Counted from the first letter of the stretch, positions 1-11,061 are shown. The stretch is DNA of 64,000 bases from Doryteuthis pealeii (GCA_023376005.1 CM042157.1:70490983-70554982), one strand, 5' to 3'. The notes: generated from the sequence alone by a model not told the origin. Translations and numbers: made by a program.

Positions 1-375
1 GACATGCGGAACACTGGGCAGCTGTTTCGACTCATAGTAGGTCTCATAAGCACTGTATACCATGATTTCCCCTGACAGAGATTGAACCAGAGAAACTACC
101 TCTATGTGTGTATATAGTGTTTAGCTATGTTGGTACAAGAATCGACCATCCGTTGTCCTGAGCAAAAAAGGAAAACACTCCTTTGCTCAGGAGAGTTTCC
201 GCAGCTCAAGTTAACACTCTTGTAACGAGCATATAGGAAGGACGTCCTTCCAGCTGGATCAAATGGATCACATAGTGAAATTTGATGCTTGTGCACCACC
301 ATATGTGCCCTAAGACCAGAAGCCGACTTACAGACTTTGTTACAGATTGTATAAGTGACATTGTTTGTTCTTGGA
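1..375. other. No gene recognised
   Basis: Only short, mutually overlapping open frames without motifs are present. The start of the CATCCCC minisatellite follows. Confidence 0.4.
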
Positions 376-485
376 GAGTGTACTGCGTCCCCTTATACTC
401 CATCCCCTTGTATGGCAGACCCTTGTACAGCGTCACTTTATAAATTATCCTCTTGTATTGCATCCCATCGAATGTATTCCATCCC
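376..485. repeat. CATCCCC minisatellite, left part
   Basis: Degenerate units of about 15 bp of the form TTGTATTGCATCCCC (cores such as CCCCTTATACTCCATCCCC). The same unit resumes at 1062-1235, so the LINE fragment between appears to interrupt the array. Confidence 0.6.
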
Positions 486-1016
486 AGTAGCGAAACCTGG
501 ATCACATACTCACACCACGTGAGGAAATTGGACAATTTCCACCTCAGATGCCTACGCCGCATTCTACGCATTCGCTGGCAGGACAAAGTGGTCAACACAA
601 AAGTGCTGGAACGAGGCATACCCGCTATTATCTACGAGAGACACCTGCGTTGGCTTGGCCACGTCAGGAGGATGGACAAAGGCCACATCCCCAAAGACTT
701 ACTATATGGTGAGTTAATAAGGGGCACCCGACCGGTAGGGAGACCACGCCTGCGTTTTAAAGATGCCTGCATGAAGACATGCCACATCGACATCAACACA
801 TGGGAGGCTTATGCAGAAGACCGTACGACCTGGCGCCTCCTCGTCAAACATGGAACGAAAAGTAGTGGAAAAGTGAGGAAAGAAGACGCCACAGAAAAGA
901 GAGCCATAAGGAAGGAGATACATCTCCAGCAAGAATCAACGTTTGTTTGCAATCACTGCACCAGAGATTGCCGTTCAAAAATTGGTCTGTTCAGCCACTC
1001 ACGCAGTTGCAGATAA
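486..1016 (+). pseudogene. Non-LTR retrotransposon, C-terminal reverse transcriptase fragment with zinc finger
   Basis: The open frame reads SETWITYSHHVRKL, FHLRCLRRILRIRWQDK, LRWLGHVRRM and GRPRLRFKD, the typical C-terminal region after the reverse transcriptase of endonuclease/RT LINEs. It ends in a C-x2-C-x12-H-x3-C zinc finger (FVCNHC...SHSRSC) before the stop. The endonuclease and catalytic RT parts are absent, so this is a 5'-truncated copy, although its surviving frame is uninterrupted. Related fragments lie at 2400-2645 and, on the minus strand, at 51935-52390. The clade was not assigned. Confidence 0.85.
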
Positions 1017-1061
1017 AAATGTGGACACTACGCCATCGTCTTTAGTAGACGGAAGGATCCC

Positions 1062-1235
1062 AACACATTGCATCCCATCGTACTACATCCCCTAATACTT
1101 CATCTCCTTGTATTGCATCCCCTTATATTTAATCCCCTTGCACTGCATCTCTTTATACTTCATCCCCTTATATTGTATCCTCCCCTCGTCCTACATCCAC
1201 TTTATACTTCACACCCCCCTCTTGTACTACTACAC
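1062..1235. repeat. CATCCCC minisatellite, right part
   Basis: About eleven degenerate 14-16 bp units with TACTTCATCCCC or TTGCATCCCC cores. Continuous in type with 376-485 on the other side of the LINE fragment. Confidence 0.75.
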
Positions 1236-1945
1236 GTTCGAAATCCATATTAAAACCAAATCTAGATTTGCTTTAATTAAAATTTCTTACGATTTCTACC
1301 GTATTGAACCCATTCATTAAATACTCACAAATGCAAAGTGACATTTTGAGGTGATGCGCCATTTGAAACCTTCTCACTGAAGCTGGTGATGGTTAGGGGG
1401 AGGGGGGTCAGTATGAGGAATCTCTTTGCCAATTTTTGAGTCACGCTACAGCGGAATGAGAAAAATCAGCCTGAAATCGAATGACCGAAACAGGCCCCTG
1501 GACGGTCGAAGATGAGAAATAGCTTTATCAGTGAGGGGAGTGATGTATGTGTAGGGGAGGGGTCTACTGAGTAGTGCTTGCAGTGACTATTAACTAATGG
1601 GTCACTAACTGTGCGTTGTGGGGTGGGGTTGGGGGTCCCAGCAGGACGTAGCAATCTGGGTCCCGCTGATCCGTCATCGGTCAATGTTCAACAGGGAATT
1701 GGTATCAACCTGTCGATATGATTGAAGAGGTGGGGAAGACAAGGAAAATAGAGAACCTGCCGTTTGGTTGAGTGGAAACGAAGATTAGGGTTTATTAATT
1801 TCATTTTCTCAGAGTCAAGGGGTCAAGGGGTCAAAAAGGAGAAAAAGAAAATCTTGAAGCTGATAAAGAGGATTAGACGACTAATAATTATGAAGTACTA
1901 GCAGGACCTGTGAATATACCACAGTACGATAATCTAATTATTACA
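1236..1945. other. No gene recognised
   Basis: Includes a G-rich patch (about 1381-1412 and 1540-1640). Open frames here are short and without motifs. Confidence 0.4.
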
Positions 1946-2365
1946 AGACGGGCGGTCGGAGAGGCCCCCTCCGATCAATCGGCTGGTCACATCAAGCCCT
2001 AGCACCTATATGATTTTCCTAACCCTATTGCCCTTATGGTAAGCCCCAACCCCTTTTTATCATATGGGTGCTAGAAGGCAGTGACTGAGGGTCTACGTGT
2101 CCTGGGAATGACGTTAAACTCTATCTGATGGTGAGGTTCCAGTTCTGGAGGTTTGTGGAATGTGCAGCACCCCTTCATCACCATTGCTCCCTGGTCCACT
2201 CTGACCCGGAGTGGTAGTACCTGTTAGGGTCCCATCTATGGGTTAAATAGAAAAATGTATTTATAAAAAAATTGTATTATCCATTAAGAATTGATTTATT
2301 TCAAAACTTTATCGGCATTAAGTGACCCACTGAGGTTGATATGCCGTAAAACAAAACAAAACCAA
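1946..2365 (+). repeat. Interspersed 600-bp family (GGTCGGAGAGGCCCC), 3' two-thirds
   Basis: Starts at GGCGGTCGGAGAGG, contains AGCCCTAGCACCTATATGA and GGGTTAAATAGAAAAA, and ends GTTGATATGCCGTAAAAC. Other copies: 3430-4028 (most complete), 50095-50405 (+), and 24195-24795, 37136-37720, 63085-63450 and 63585-63960 (-). No coding frame; probably a SINE or a LINE 3' end. Target duplications were not resolved. Confidence 0.8.
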
Positions 2366-2399
2366 TCTAATTATTATAACGTCTGATATGTTTACTTAA

Positions 2400-2645
2400 G
2401 AGCTTGTCAAACAAGGGACGAAAAGGAGTGAAAAAAAGAGGAAAGTAGCCACCACAGAAAAGAGAACCAGAAGGAAGGGGAAACAACATCAACTCCAGCA
2501 AGCATCACTGTTTGTTTGCAGTCACTGCACCAGAGATTATCATTCAAAAATTGGCCTGTTAGGTCACTCGTGCAGATTTAGTTTTAAAAAATTGCGAACA
2601 ATACACCATCGACTTTGGTAGACGGAAGGATGCCTACAAGAATTG
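2400..2645 (+). pseudogene. LINE C-terminal fragment (zinc-finger end)
   Basis: Translates with frameshifts to KHGTKRSEKKRK and LFVCSHCTRDYHSKIGL, homologous to the last ~70 residues of the 486-1016 fragment. Followed by the same GACGGAAGGAT 3' end. Confidence 0.7.
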
Positions 2646-2822
2646 CTAAAATAGTATAGGGATCTGGGTAGTAAAGTAAGGAGCTGATGGTAGATGTGGC
2701 GCTCCGTCTCAGACGCTAAAAAATAATCTCCTTGGTCTAACGGTAGTGAAAAGGGGATAGAATCCCCCGCTGTATGGCTGATACCGACTTTAGGCCACCC
2801 CGACGACGACTTTATGATAATT
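2646..2822 (+). mobile_element. SINE family 1, 3' tail only
   Basis: GATCTGGGTAGTAAAGTAAG, GCTCCGTCTCAGACGC and GATACCGACTTTAGGCCACC match the non-tRNA part of the full copies at 19723, 23915 and 44613. The tRNA-like head is missing. Confidence 0.75.
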
Positions 2823-2902
2823 TAATTATTACAACGTTTGATATGTTTACATAAGAGCTATTGCAAATATTTCAATATGTAAAAAGTATAATAATATTGA
2901 TT

Positions 2903-2905
<3 letters not shown>

Positions 2906-2983
<78 letters not shown>
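2906..2983. repeat. (CT)n microsatellite
   Basis: Almost pure CT dinucleotide run of about 78 bp. Confidence 0.97.
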
Positions 2984-2986
<3 letters not shown>

Positions 2987-3264
2987 CTTTTTATCTTTTT
3001 ATCTTTTAATCATGTTCGATTGAAACATTAACGCTATCGTTTCCGCGCGCTCACCCTCTCTTTCTCCTACTCTCTTTCTTTCTTTCATATTATATTTTTC
3101 TGTGTATCATATTCCTTTTTCTTCCATTTCTTTCTTTATAATAAAAACGGAATGGTCCATAATTTAGCTGAGGTGATGACACTCATAAGAAATAAAAATT
3201 CGGCTGATAAGCGACAACAGATAGTCAGGATTTTGCATTTTCTTGGACGGTTTTGAAGATCAAA

Positions 3265-3297
<33 letters not shown>

Positions 3298-3429
3298 ATG
3301 TTAAACTACATGATAAGCGTTACAATGATCTATCTGACCATGAAATATAGAAATTTAAAAAAAAAACGAGTGAGAAGGAAAATGCACATCTGTTTAAATC
3401 TCTATTATTTATTTGAAAGTTTATTCTTT

Positions 3430-4028
3430 CTACACAACCCGCGCTGTCGGCTGGGGAGTTAGAATACACCGACTGCACCTCTGCAGAGGGGTAAGACTCC
3501 CCCAATGGGGCCACTTGTTGGCCGTGGGTGGCGACCCGTGATGTGAGCCCAGGTGAGCAGTCCATAACATGCAACGCTCCACTTTGGCCCTATCTTGGGC
3601 TCGACTGGCGGTCGGAGAGGCCCCCTCCGATCAATCGGTTAGTCACGTCAAGCCCTAGCACCTATATGATTTTCCCAACCCTATTGACCTTATAGCAAGC
3701 CCCAACCCTTTTATCATATGGGTGCTAGAAGGCAGTGGCTGAGGTTCTTCATGTCCTGGGAATGACATTAAACTCTATCTGATGGTGAGATTCCAGTTCT
3801 GGAGGTTTGGGGAATGTGGAGCACCCCTTCACCACCATTGCTCCCGGATCCACTCTGGCCCAGAGTGGTAGTACCTGTTGAGGTTCCCATCTATGGGTTA
3901 AATAGAAAAACATGAGTTTATAAACAAAATTTGATTATCCATTAAGAAAGAATGTATTTCAAATCTTTGTCGGCATTAAATGACCCACTGAGGTTGATAT
4001 GCCATAAAACAAACCAAACCAAACCATA
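3430..4028 (+). repeat. Interspersed 600-bp family, longest plus-strand copy
   Basis: Begins near CGCGCTGTCGGCTGGGGAG, passes CCTCTGCAGAGGGGTAAGAC and GGTCGGAGAGGCCCCCTCCG, and ends GATATGCCATAAAACAAACC. Its first 170 bp are missing from the copy at 1946. Confidence 0.8.
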
Positions 4029-4107
4029 TTTTCTACCAGCATATCGGGAAATGTGCAAATTGATAATCTCATTCAAACTGATCTTATCTGCATTCCTGTT
4101 TAGTTTT

Positions 4108-4330
4108 TGATGTAATGAATATGCATATACCTAGGTACTCCCCCTCATAGTAATCTGATTGGTTAGTGTCCACCATAAATACTTAACACTGTAGTGGTAC
4201 AAATGCCTGTTACTACAACGCCTACTACTATTACTACGCCTATTACTCGGATGCATTAGCTTCACACTTAGTTGTGAGTATACCTCCCTACAACTTTTAC
4301 TAATATATCTCTTATCCAGATATATCACAT
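4108..4330. mobile_element. Small LTR-like repeat, copy 1
   Basis: Starts TGATGTAATGAATATGCATA, holds CATAAATACTTAACACTG (TATA-like) and a (CTA)n-rich part, and ends near CCAGATATATCACA. Related copies at 4504-4735 (direct) and 57078-57325. TG...CA ends and a TATA-like box suggest a solo LTR, but no target duplication was confirmed. Confidence 0.45.
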
Positions 4331-4503
4331 TTAAAAAAGATTGTGATTTATTAAAGTTAATACCTTTAATTGCCCTATTATTTCTGGCTTCCCTTTATAC
4401 GTCTAACTGCCCATTCCACAATCAGGAAATTCTATGAAAAGTTCTTTTACTTTTTCAGTATTTTCAAAAATACCTTTAGGCCACCCCGACGACTTTACTT
4501 ACT

Positions 4504-4735
4504 GATGTAATGAATATGCATATACCTAGGTACCCCCTCACAGTCATCTGATTGGTTAGTGTCCACCATAAATACTTAACACTGTAGTGATACAAACGCT
4601 TGTTACTACTACGCCTACTACCACGCCGACTACTCTGACGTACTACTATTACTACTTCTACTGCGATGTACTAGCTTCATACTTACCTGCGATGACTTTT
4701 ACTAATATATCCCTTACCTGGATATACCAGTTTCA
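4504..4735. mobile_element. Small LTR-like repeat, copy 2
   Basis: Direct copy of 4108-4330 about 396 bp downstream. It begins directly after a SINE family 1 tail (TAGGCCACCCCGACGACTTT), so the two copies are more likely separate insertions than the two LTRs of one element. Confidence 0.45.
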
Positions 4736-5045
4736 TTAGCCTTTCTAATTCAATATAATATTTTACTACATTAAATTAATTGTACACGGAAGGTTCATGC
4801 GTTTGGTAGTTATTTATAATATTATTTGTCATTCTTTATATTTTTATAATATTAGTAAAAGTTTGCCTCCCTCTGGACACAAGTATTTCAGTTTTAATCT
4901 AATATTATATCATATATTTATTATTTTTTTATATTTTTATGATATACATTTTGATATACCTTATTTTTAAATAGTTTTCTCCGTGAATATACCAGATATT
5001 CTTTAATTGTTTTTTAATCAAATTTCTTTCTATTTTACTCATACA
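4736..5045. other. AT-rich stretch with decayed Helitron ends
   Basis: No gene. Remnants of the Helitron family B terminal region occur at about 4750-4800 (+) and 4850-4910 (-). Confidence 0.4.
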
Positions 5046-5051
5046 TTCAGT

Positions 5052-5395
5052 TTATGAATGAACTTTTTGCGAATTGGGTTACGGTTTAGGGGTTTGGGGA
5101 TTAGGGTTGTTTTTAATTACGTATTGCCTTTTTTAAAAAAAAACTATGCATTTAATGTTGAAAAATATTTTTTTTAAGCCAAGTTTAATTGAAATTATAC
5201 ATTGCAATATTAACACAAACAACTGAGACTAATGTGTCTACCGTTGGATTCAATAATTAATTTCAATGGTTAATTAAATGTATAGTAATTTGAGGGTTTT
5301 GTTGTTGTTGTTTTTAAGCAATAGGTAATTAAAAACAACCTTAATCCCCAAACCCCTAAACCGTAACCCAATTCGCAAAAAAAGCTCATTCATAC
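5052..5395. mobile_element. Foldback element T5 with telomere-like arm sequence
   Basis: Inverted arms of about 77 bp (5060-5135 and 5319-5395) share GCGAATTGGGTTACGG and a degenerate telomeric part (TTTAGGGGTTTGGGGATTAG). The right half recurs at 45480-45720. Confidence 0.75.
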
Positions 5396-5810
5396 ACTGT
5401 AGTTAAACTATCATGGGGGACCACCAAATAAGTTTCTATTTTAATTTTGACGACGATTTGCAAATTTAACCGATTTTCGATAATTAAAAAAAAGGCGAAG
5501 TTTATTTTAAATTCTAAACCAGCTTTACTTTGCTTGAAAATTGGCCTTGTTTTGTATCCAGTCACTGACATAGGAGTTGGGTAAATACATATGATTACAT
5601 TGAATATTGATGCTTTTCTCCTAGACTGGCTGTGACACAATGGTTAAGTAAGAATACGGCTAGAGAGAGAAAATAAAGGAAAATAGAATGTGTTAAGTCC
5701 CGGCATATGTAGATGGGTGAATGTTTTGTCCCTTAAGGTGACAAAGGATCAGTCAGGTAAAGTTTAAGAGAATTACACAGAACATTACAACGTGGTTAGT
5801 ATTATCTGCG

Positions 5811-6016
5811 TTATTCGGACTATTGTCCTCATCTTCATTGTTATCTGTACAACGTTTCGGCCGATGTGCCCTCTGGCCTTCTTCAGATATTTCTTGTCGG
5901 ACTCGGGAACCTTCTCGGACTCGTGAACCTTCATTTAGAACTCGGAAGAAGGCTGGAGGGCACATCGGCCGAAACGCTGTACAGATAACAATGAAGATGA
6001 GGACAATAGACCGAAT
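5811..6016. mobile_element. Foldback element with GTTTCGGCC arms
   Basis: Near-perfect inverted repeat with ~73-bp arms (5811-5885 and 5944-6016) containing ATTGTCCTCATCTTCATTG and ACGTTTCGGCCGATGTGCCC. Related single arms occur near 12330, 13020, 14660, 22370, 47460 and 51860. Confidence 0.8.
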
Positions 6017-6159
6017 AACGCAGATAATACTAATTATCAAGCCTGATCTCAAACATTCAGAGAAATATTACAACGTGGGTTTATCGTTGATTTGGGAACT
6101 ATAACGTCTCCCATGTGGCGAAAATTTGCAAATTAACATAAAAATTACCACACAAAATA

Positions 6160-6560
6160 TGTTTCTTCAAAACTCTGCCTTCCTTTGAGGAAATATATTT
6201 CAATCTTTTAAAATGTTGTCAATTCTTAATTAACGAGGTAAAAAGCAGGATATCGGAGGTGTTGGTGATGATGCGGGATATTTCTAATTTCCATTCTTAT
6301 TATAATATATTATTCGTTTTATCTTAATAAAATAAATTTGTTTTAAATATTGAAATTGCTAAATTTTTTTAACCAATTTCGAGGATTTTTTTTAGTGCAT
6401 TTTAACTGACGATCTTTGATGATATTTCCTCAAACAATGGTACAAGTAAGAGATCTAGTTTTTTAGTATCAGTATTCATTATACCAACATACAACTCTTG
6501 CTGTATGAAAGAATTTGATGTCTTAAAAACAGTGAAAAATCAACCTAATCTATTGTACAT
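6160..6560. repeat. Interspersed repeat P (uninterrupted copy)
   Basis: Shares segments with 58780-60720: ATTTCAATCTTTTAAAA, GGTAAAAAGCAG, TTTTAACTGA(C/G)GATCTTTGATG, CAGTATTCATTATACCAA and GTGAAAAATCAACCT. This copy lacks the insertions present there, so it serves as the empty-site reference. Confidence 0.7.
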
Positions 6561-6679
6561 TAGTAATAAAGGGAGATAACTCTAATAATTTTTATCAGAG
6601 TTACTTCCCTTTTACCATTGTCACGCAATGTTTTGAAATTACGTTTTGAAATTGCGTTTTTATAGTTTTTATAGTTTTA

Positions 6680-6840
6680 GTTTTTACTACTACTATTACT
6701 ACTATTACTACTACTACTGCTCATAGTGGTAGTAGTAGTACTACTACTACTACTAGTATTAGTAGTAGTAGTAATAGTAGTAGTACTACTACTATTAGTG
6801 GTAGTATTATTATTAGTTGTTGTTGTTGTGGTGATGGTGG
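6680..6840. repeat. (TAC)n/(TAG)n self-complementary trinucleotide tract
   Basis: TAC units switch to TAG units, producing a repeat that can fold on itself, then TTG and GGT units. Open frames through it are low-complexity artefacts. Confidence 0.9.
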
Positions 6841-7074
6841 TGGCGGTAGCTGGTTGGATTTTACGGCATGTCAACTCTTGTTGGGTTATTTTATGCCGAA
6901 GACATTTTGTTTTATTCATTCTTGATTGGTATTCAATTTTTTTAATTTAAACTCATTTTTTATACAATTTTTTAAAATACATTTAATCTATTTAACCTAG
7001 AGTTAGGACCCTAATAGGTGCTACCACCCGGGTCAAATAACAGGCAAGTGGCTGTACAGATGCTTTCTTATGGG

Positions 7075-7200
7075 GTGCTGCTCCCGATATTTGTGCAAGA
7101 CAGCATGCAGCATCCTTATGTAACTCCCATCAATCTTGTTATCTAAACGCTTTGTTGGGGTTCAAGTGGTGCAGCCGTACAGTAGCATTGATAGTTTTTT
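7075..7200 (-). pseudogene. LINE reverse transcriptase C-terminal relic (MLLYGCTT)
   Basis: The minus strand reads L-S-M-L-L-Y-G-C-T-T-stop-T, then K-R-L-D-N-K-I-D-G and Y-I-R-M-L-H-A-V-L. This matches the LLYGCTTWTLTKRLEKKIDG segment typical of LINE RT C-termini, with the tryptophan codon mutated to TGA. A 40-residue relic. Confidence 0.7.
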
Positions 7201-7269
7201 CTGATAGTTTCTAGTTGGTTGGCTCTGGTTCCGTTCTGCTATTATTAATCTCTTCATGTCCGTCCTTTT

Positions 7270-7700
7270 GTAGCGTAATTATTTTGGTCTATGGGGATTG
7301 AAAGGAGAAAGAGAAGAAAAAGAAAAAAGAACAAACAAAGGTTAAACTTTGGAAGAGTAAACACTAAGCGGGATGCCAGTAATGTGACCGACGAATGACC
7401 CCGGAAATAGATCTAAAAATAAAAACAGAAGTTCCGGGTTTTGACTGGAAACGGATGTGGCTCCCCCGCCCCTGGTACAAGAAACGGAAGAACAAAATCG
7501 GCCTCTTTTCGGCCAGGCCTCCGTAGGAAGCAGGTGGGACCTTTCGCAGTTCCCCCTATGGGTTCGATATAGTAGTAGCAAACGACAGAGTAATTTGACC
7601 ATACCATCTCTCTCTTTCTTTCTATCTTTCTGTCTCTCTAAAAAGGAACCCACGTGCATCAAAGAAATAAACATGCCCTGTGACTATACAACCTGCATGT
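7270..7700 (+). mobile_element. Degenerate LTR-like sequence
   Basis: Shares motif order with the insertion at 59259: purine-rich AAGAGAAGAAAAAG, ACCGACGAATGACCCC, a GTTCCGGGTTTTGAC-type segment, AAAATCGGCCTC and a late AATAAA. No coding frame. LTR assignment is inferred. Confidence 0.4.
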
Positions 7701-8165
7701 GTTATTTCTGAACTAACGACTATTACTACTACTAACTGCGACTACTACTACAACTTGAGTTAGCATATGCAACACATGTCGTTCTGATACATATATCGTT
7801 CTGTAGCTACACTTTTTCGCCATCAATTAGCTTTTACCGTCTCATTATAATGAAGTTTATGTAACTGTCACAATTTCCTTAGTTAATTTAATTATATTCT
7901 CAATAATTATGAAATAGTCATTATCTAATATTAATTAGCATCTTATTTATTAACGATGTCTTTATTAAAGTCTAGCTGAGTTAGATTTACTTCAGAATTG
8001 TCCATATTATTAATACATTTAAAATCCTGAAATATGTGTCATATATCTCTAAGAAATAAAAAAAATGACATATTACATGGTGGGAATGATTTGCATACAG
8101 ATTTTAACAAAACTGGGATTAATAAATAATCATTTGCTGTTAATGATTTTTAATTAAAAAAAAGT
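7701..8165. other. No gene; Helitron-like remnants
   Basis: Contains CATTATAATGAAG and similar 5'-end remnants of Helitron-like repeats, plus a segment (8030-8115) repeated at 8580-8680. Confidence 0.4.
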
Positions 8166-8169
8166 TCAT

Positions 8170-8425
8170 AATAATGAAGTTTATTGTGTACAGTGCTCAG
8201 GTGCACCACAACTCATCAAAATCTCATGTCTAGTACATAGAATAATGTACTAGTGACAGGAACATGAATAGCGTACAGTAGTAATATACATGTATGTGTG
8301 CACGTGCGTGCATATGTGTGGAGGGGGGTTATCAGGTATAGTGTTCGTGGATTACAGGAAGCATGGAGGCTTTGAAAGATGCAGTGTTTCGGCTGCATAC
8401 AACGGATACAGGCAGTTTATTTCAT
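8170..8425 (-). pseudogene. LINE RT C-terminus and 3' tail
   Basis: The minus strand reads A-W-N-K-L-P and, after a short gap, T-A-S-F-K-A-S-M-L-P-V-I, the usual last residues of many LINE reverse transcriptases. The 3' end contains GCACCTGAGCACTGTACACA. A plus-strand copy is at 50690-50940. Confidence 0.7.
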
Positions 8426-8803
8426 GCCCCAACAAATCTGAGCGTGATATAATGTTTCCGAAAGTCATGTGAGCTATGCTGTTTTCTGACTTTGTAGGCA
8501 TGCCCATGTGTGTTAGAAACACAGAGATCATTTGTTTTATTCATTCTTGATGGGTATTGAAATTTTTTAAGGAATTTAAAATCCTGAAATATGTGTTATA
8601 TATCTCTAAGAAATAAATAAAAAATGAACATAGAATATGGTGGGAATGATTTGCATAATGATTTTAACAACACTGGGTTTAATAAATAATAAATAGCTGT
8701 TTCTAATTCTATTATGTTATTCTTAAACTTATTAAATTATATAATTTTATATAGAAAAAAAATAAAATCCTTAATACATGGAATAAATCTTATTTATTAA
8801 CGA

Positions 8804-9222
8804 CTAAAAGTGGCTACCCGGCGTCGCCTGGGTAGAGGTTGGGGTAGGAGTAAAAATATTAGTTTTGCTGATCTATTATTATTGAATCGCGAGTTGGATC
8901 CTTGCAGGATGCCCCATACAAATCTCCACGCAAAAAAAGATCTTGCGTTGATCCAGCCACTCTAAATAGAAAAATTAATGTCTCCTATTTAAAATATTAA
9001 ATGCAAAAAGAAAAATCTATGCTGTTATCATTTAAATTTTATCTTTTAATTATCTTCACGAATATAAACTAAATGTTCATTATTTTTGTCCAAAAAGCAA
9101 GATCTGGTGATAGTGAATGTGCATATAAATTTACTTTGTCACTAATTGTTTTATGTTCATAGTTTCCTCCAGACATACACACCAACTGCCCTTGATATAT
9201 GTATAGATTGATAGATAGAAAA
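8804..9222 (-). mobile_element. Non-autonomous Helitron, family A
   Basis: Minus-strand 3' end: CTACCCAGGCGACGCCGGG stem-loop, then about 12 nt to a TTAG/T end; 5' end near TCTATCTATCAATCTATAC. The 5'-TC, a 3' hairpin and a CTAG-type terminus are Helitron hallmarks. No Rep/helicase coding. Confidence 0.7.
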
Positions 9223-9324
9223 TTATATACTCAACTATCATTCTTCAGCATGTATTATATAAATTGTTATTGGATGTTTTGTATTATTTACGGCAAAGGC
9301 AACAATAGCATTTATATGTAACTA

Positions 9325-9560
9325 GAAGTTGCTACCCAGTGTCGCCTGGGTAAACGGGGGATTTTTTAAAGTTAGTCTCGCAGATCTATTATTACTGAAT
9401 CATGAATCGGATCCTCGCAGGATGCCCAATTAAAACCCCTACGTAAAAAAAAAGACATTGCGTTGATTCAGCCTAGTGGGGCGTCAGATAAAGAAGTGCA
9501 CAAATGCTCTGAAAAGAAAAATCAGTGTCTCCTGCTTAAAATATTAAATGCACAAAAAAA
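9325..9560 (-). mobile_element. Non-autonomous Helitron, family A, partial
   Basis: 3' end with TTACCCAGGCGACACTGGG hairpin and AACTTCTAG|T terminus on the minus strand; the 5' part is missing. Confidence 0.65.
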
Positions 9561-10020
9561 AAAAACACATATCAAATCTGTGATTAGATTTGCCTCAAAA
9601 CAACGCATGTTATTAATGCTTTTAAAATCCTGCAATGTGTCTTATATATCACTAAGAAATAAAGGTTTATATAATATATAGTGTGGTTAATTGGTATACT
9701 GGTTTTAACAATACTGTGTTTAATAAATAATTACTTGGTATTATTGATCTCTAATATTATTCTTTTAATTCCCCAATGTATTAAAATCAATCCTATGAAT
9801 GATTTTATATAGAAACTTATTTAAACATAATTAAGATAAGTATAATCTTTTTATATGCATTCTTATTTAATATCGTTAGTCTTTCTAATCAAATGTATTT
9901 CATTATATTAAAAGTTAAATACTTACACCACAAGAGCACATATTCTTGATAGTAGCATTAAAATTAGTTTATATTCGTTCTTATTTAGTTTCATTAGTCT
10001 TTCTAATTCAATATAATATC
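9561..10020. other. AT-rich, Helitron-like remnants
   Basis: No gene. 9590-9900 matches 45060-45300 in parts (AATCAATCCTATGAATGA, TATATCACTAAGAAATAAA). Confidence 0.4.
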
Positions 10021-10441
10021 TCATCTTTCTATTAATAATGAAGATTTGCTTCCGGTTTTTGTCTGTAACAAAAATTACATCACATTACCCAAAATCATCA
10101 TAACTACACTCAAAATTTGAACATGCAACATTAGACGGTCCTCATTGTTTTTAAAACAAGTTTTAATAAATACATGACTGGTATTATATATCTATATATA
10201 GTTTGTTTTATTTTAATACATATTTAAAGTTTACATTTCAAATTGTTTTATTTTTTAATCCTTTAATGAATTTGATGATTTTACTTACTTAGGGTAAAAA
10301 CTCGCTGACATTGAATGTTTAACTCCCACTCCTAAGGCAATATGTTTCAAAAATCTATTTTTACAAGGGTGTTTTTTTATTTTGCTAGTAACAGTAAAAC
10401 TTAAATACATGCGTCCGACGGAGGACGCATACTTTAGCTAG
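10021..10441 (+). mobile_element. Helitron-like element, family C (empty copy)
   Basis: Shares GTCTGTAACA, TTACATCACATTACCCAAAA, CACTCAAAATTTGA and GATTTTACTTACTTA with the element at 26450-29255, but without the LTR/array insertion. The 3' end has an ATGCGTCC/GGACGCAT stem (10409-10430), then CTAG. An alternative CTAG end is at 10388. Confidence 0.6.
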
Positions 10442-10444
10442 TAT

Positions 10445-10975
10445 CAATAATTTGAGCGAATCATCCATGTAGATTTTGGTTTTATATTTGTTGCCAGATG
10501 TTATTTCAATTATTCTAGTCATTGTGCTTTTGCTTCTTTCTTTAGGTTTTTTTCTGACTCTTGTTCTTTTATGCCTCTGTAACAAATTTATTGCTTTCTG
10601 TATGAATTAAATATTTTCCTTTTGCTTCTCGCAAGTGTTTACAAAATTTTTTTTTAAATAAAATAAAATAAATGAATAAACTTTTTAAAATGTTTCAATT
10701 TAGGTTACTTATAAAAGTTTTGGGTGTATTGAAAGTCTCTACAGTTAAAAATGTTTTATATTTGACTTGGTAGTTCAACAAGATTTAAAGTTTTATTTCC
10801 CAATGTCAATTTGATTATTAAAGTGCCAAAACAAGAACGAATAAGAATTATTCCAACTTATTTGAAGAAGAAAAAAGAAAGTAAAAAAAAGAAAGAAAAG
10901 AGAGAGAGCTAGAGAGAGGAAGAAGGTGTAATATTGGGGAGGGAAAAATCACAGGTCTAAAGTGTGTGTGTGTGC
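10445..10975. other. No gene recognised
   Basis: AT-rich intergenic sequence. Confidence 0.4.
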
Positions 10976-10978
10976 GTG

Positions 10979-10979
<1 letters not shown>

Positions 10980-11058
<79 letters not shown>
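10980..11058. repeat. (TA)n(GT)n compound microsatellite
   Basis: About 38 bp of TA followed by about 38 bp of GT. Confidence 0.97.

Positions 11059-11061
<3 letters not shown>

Noticed and set aside
5753..6104. Two overlapping open frames on opposite strands
   Set aside because: They arise from the 73-bp inverted repeat arms of a foldback element.
6677..6919. Poly-Asn/Thr/Ser protein on the minus strand
   Set aside because: Pure translation of a TAC/TAG/TTG trinucleotide tract.
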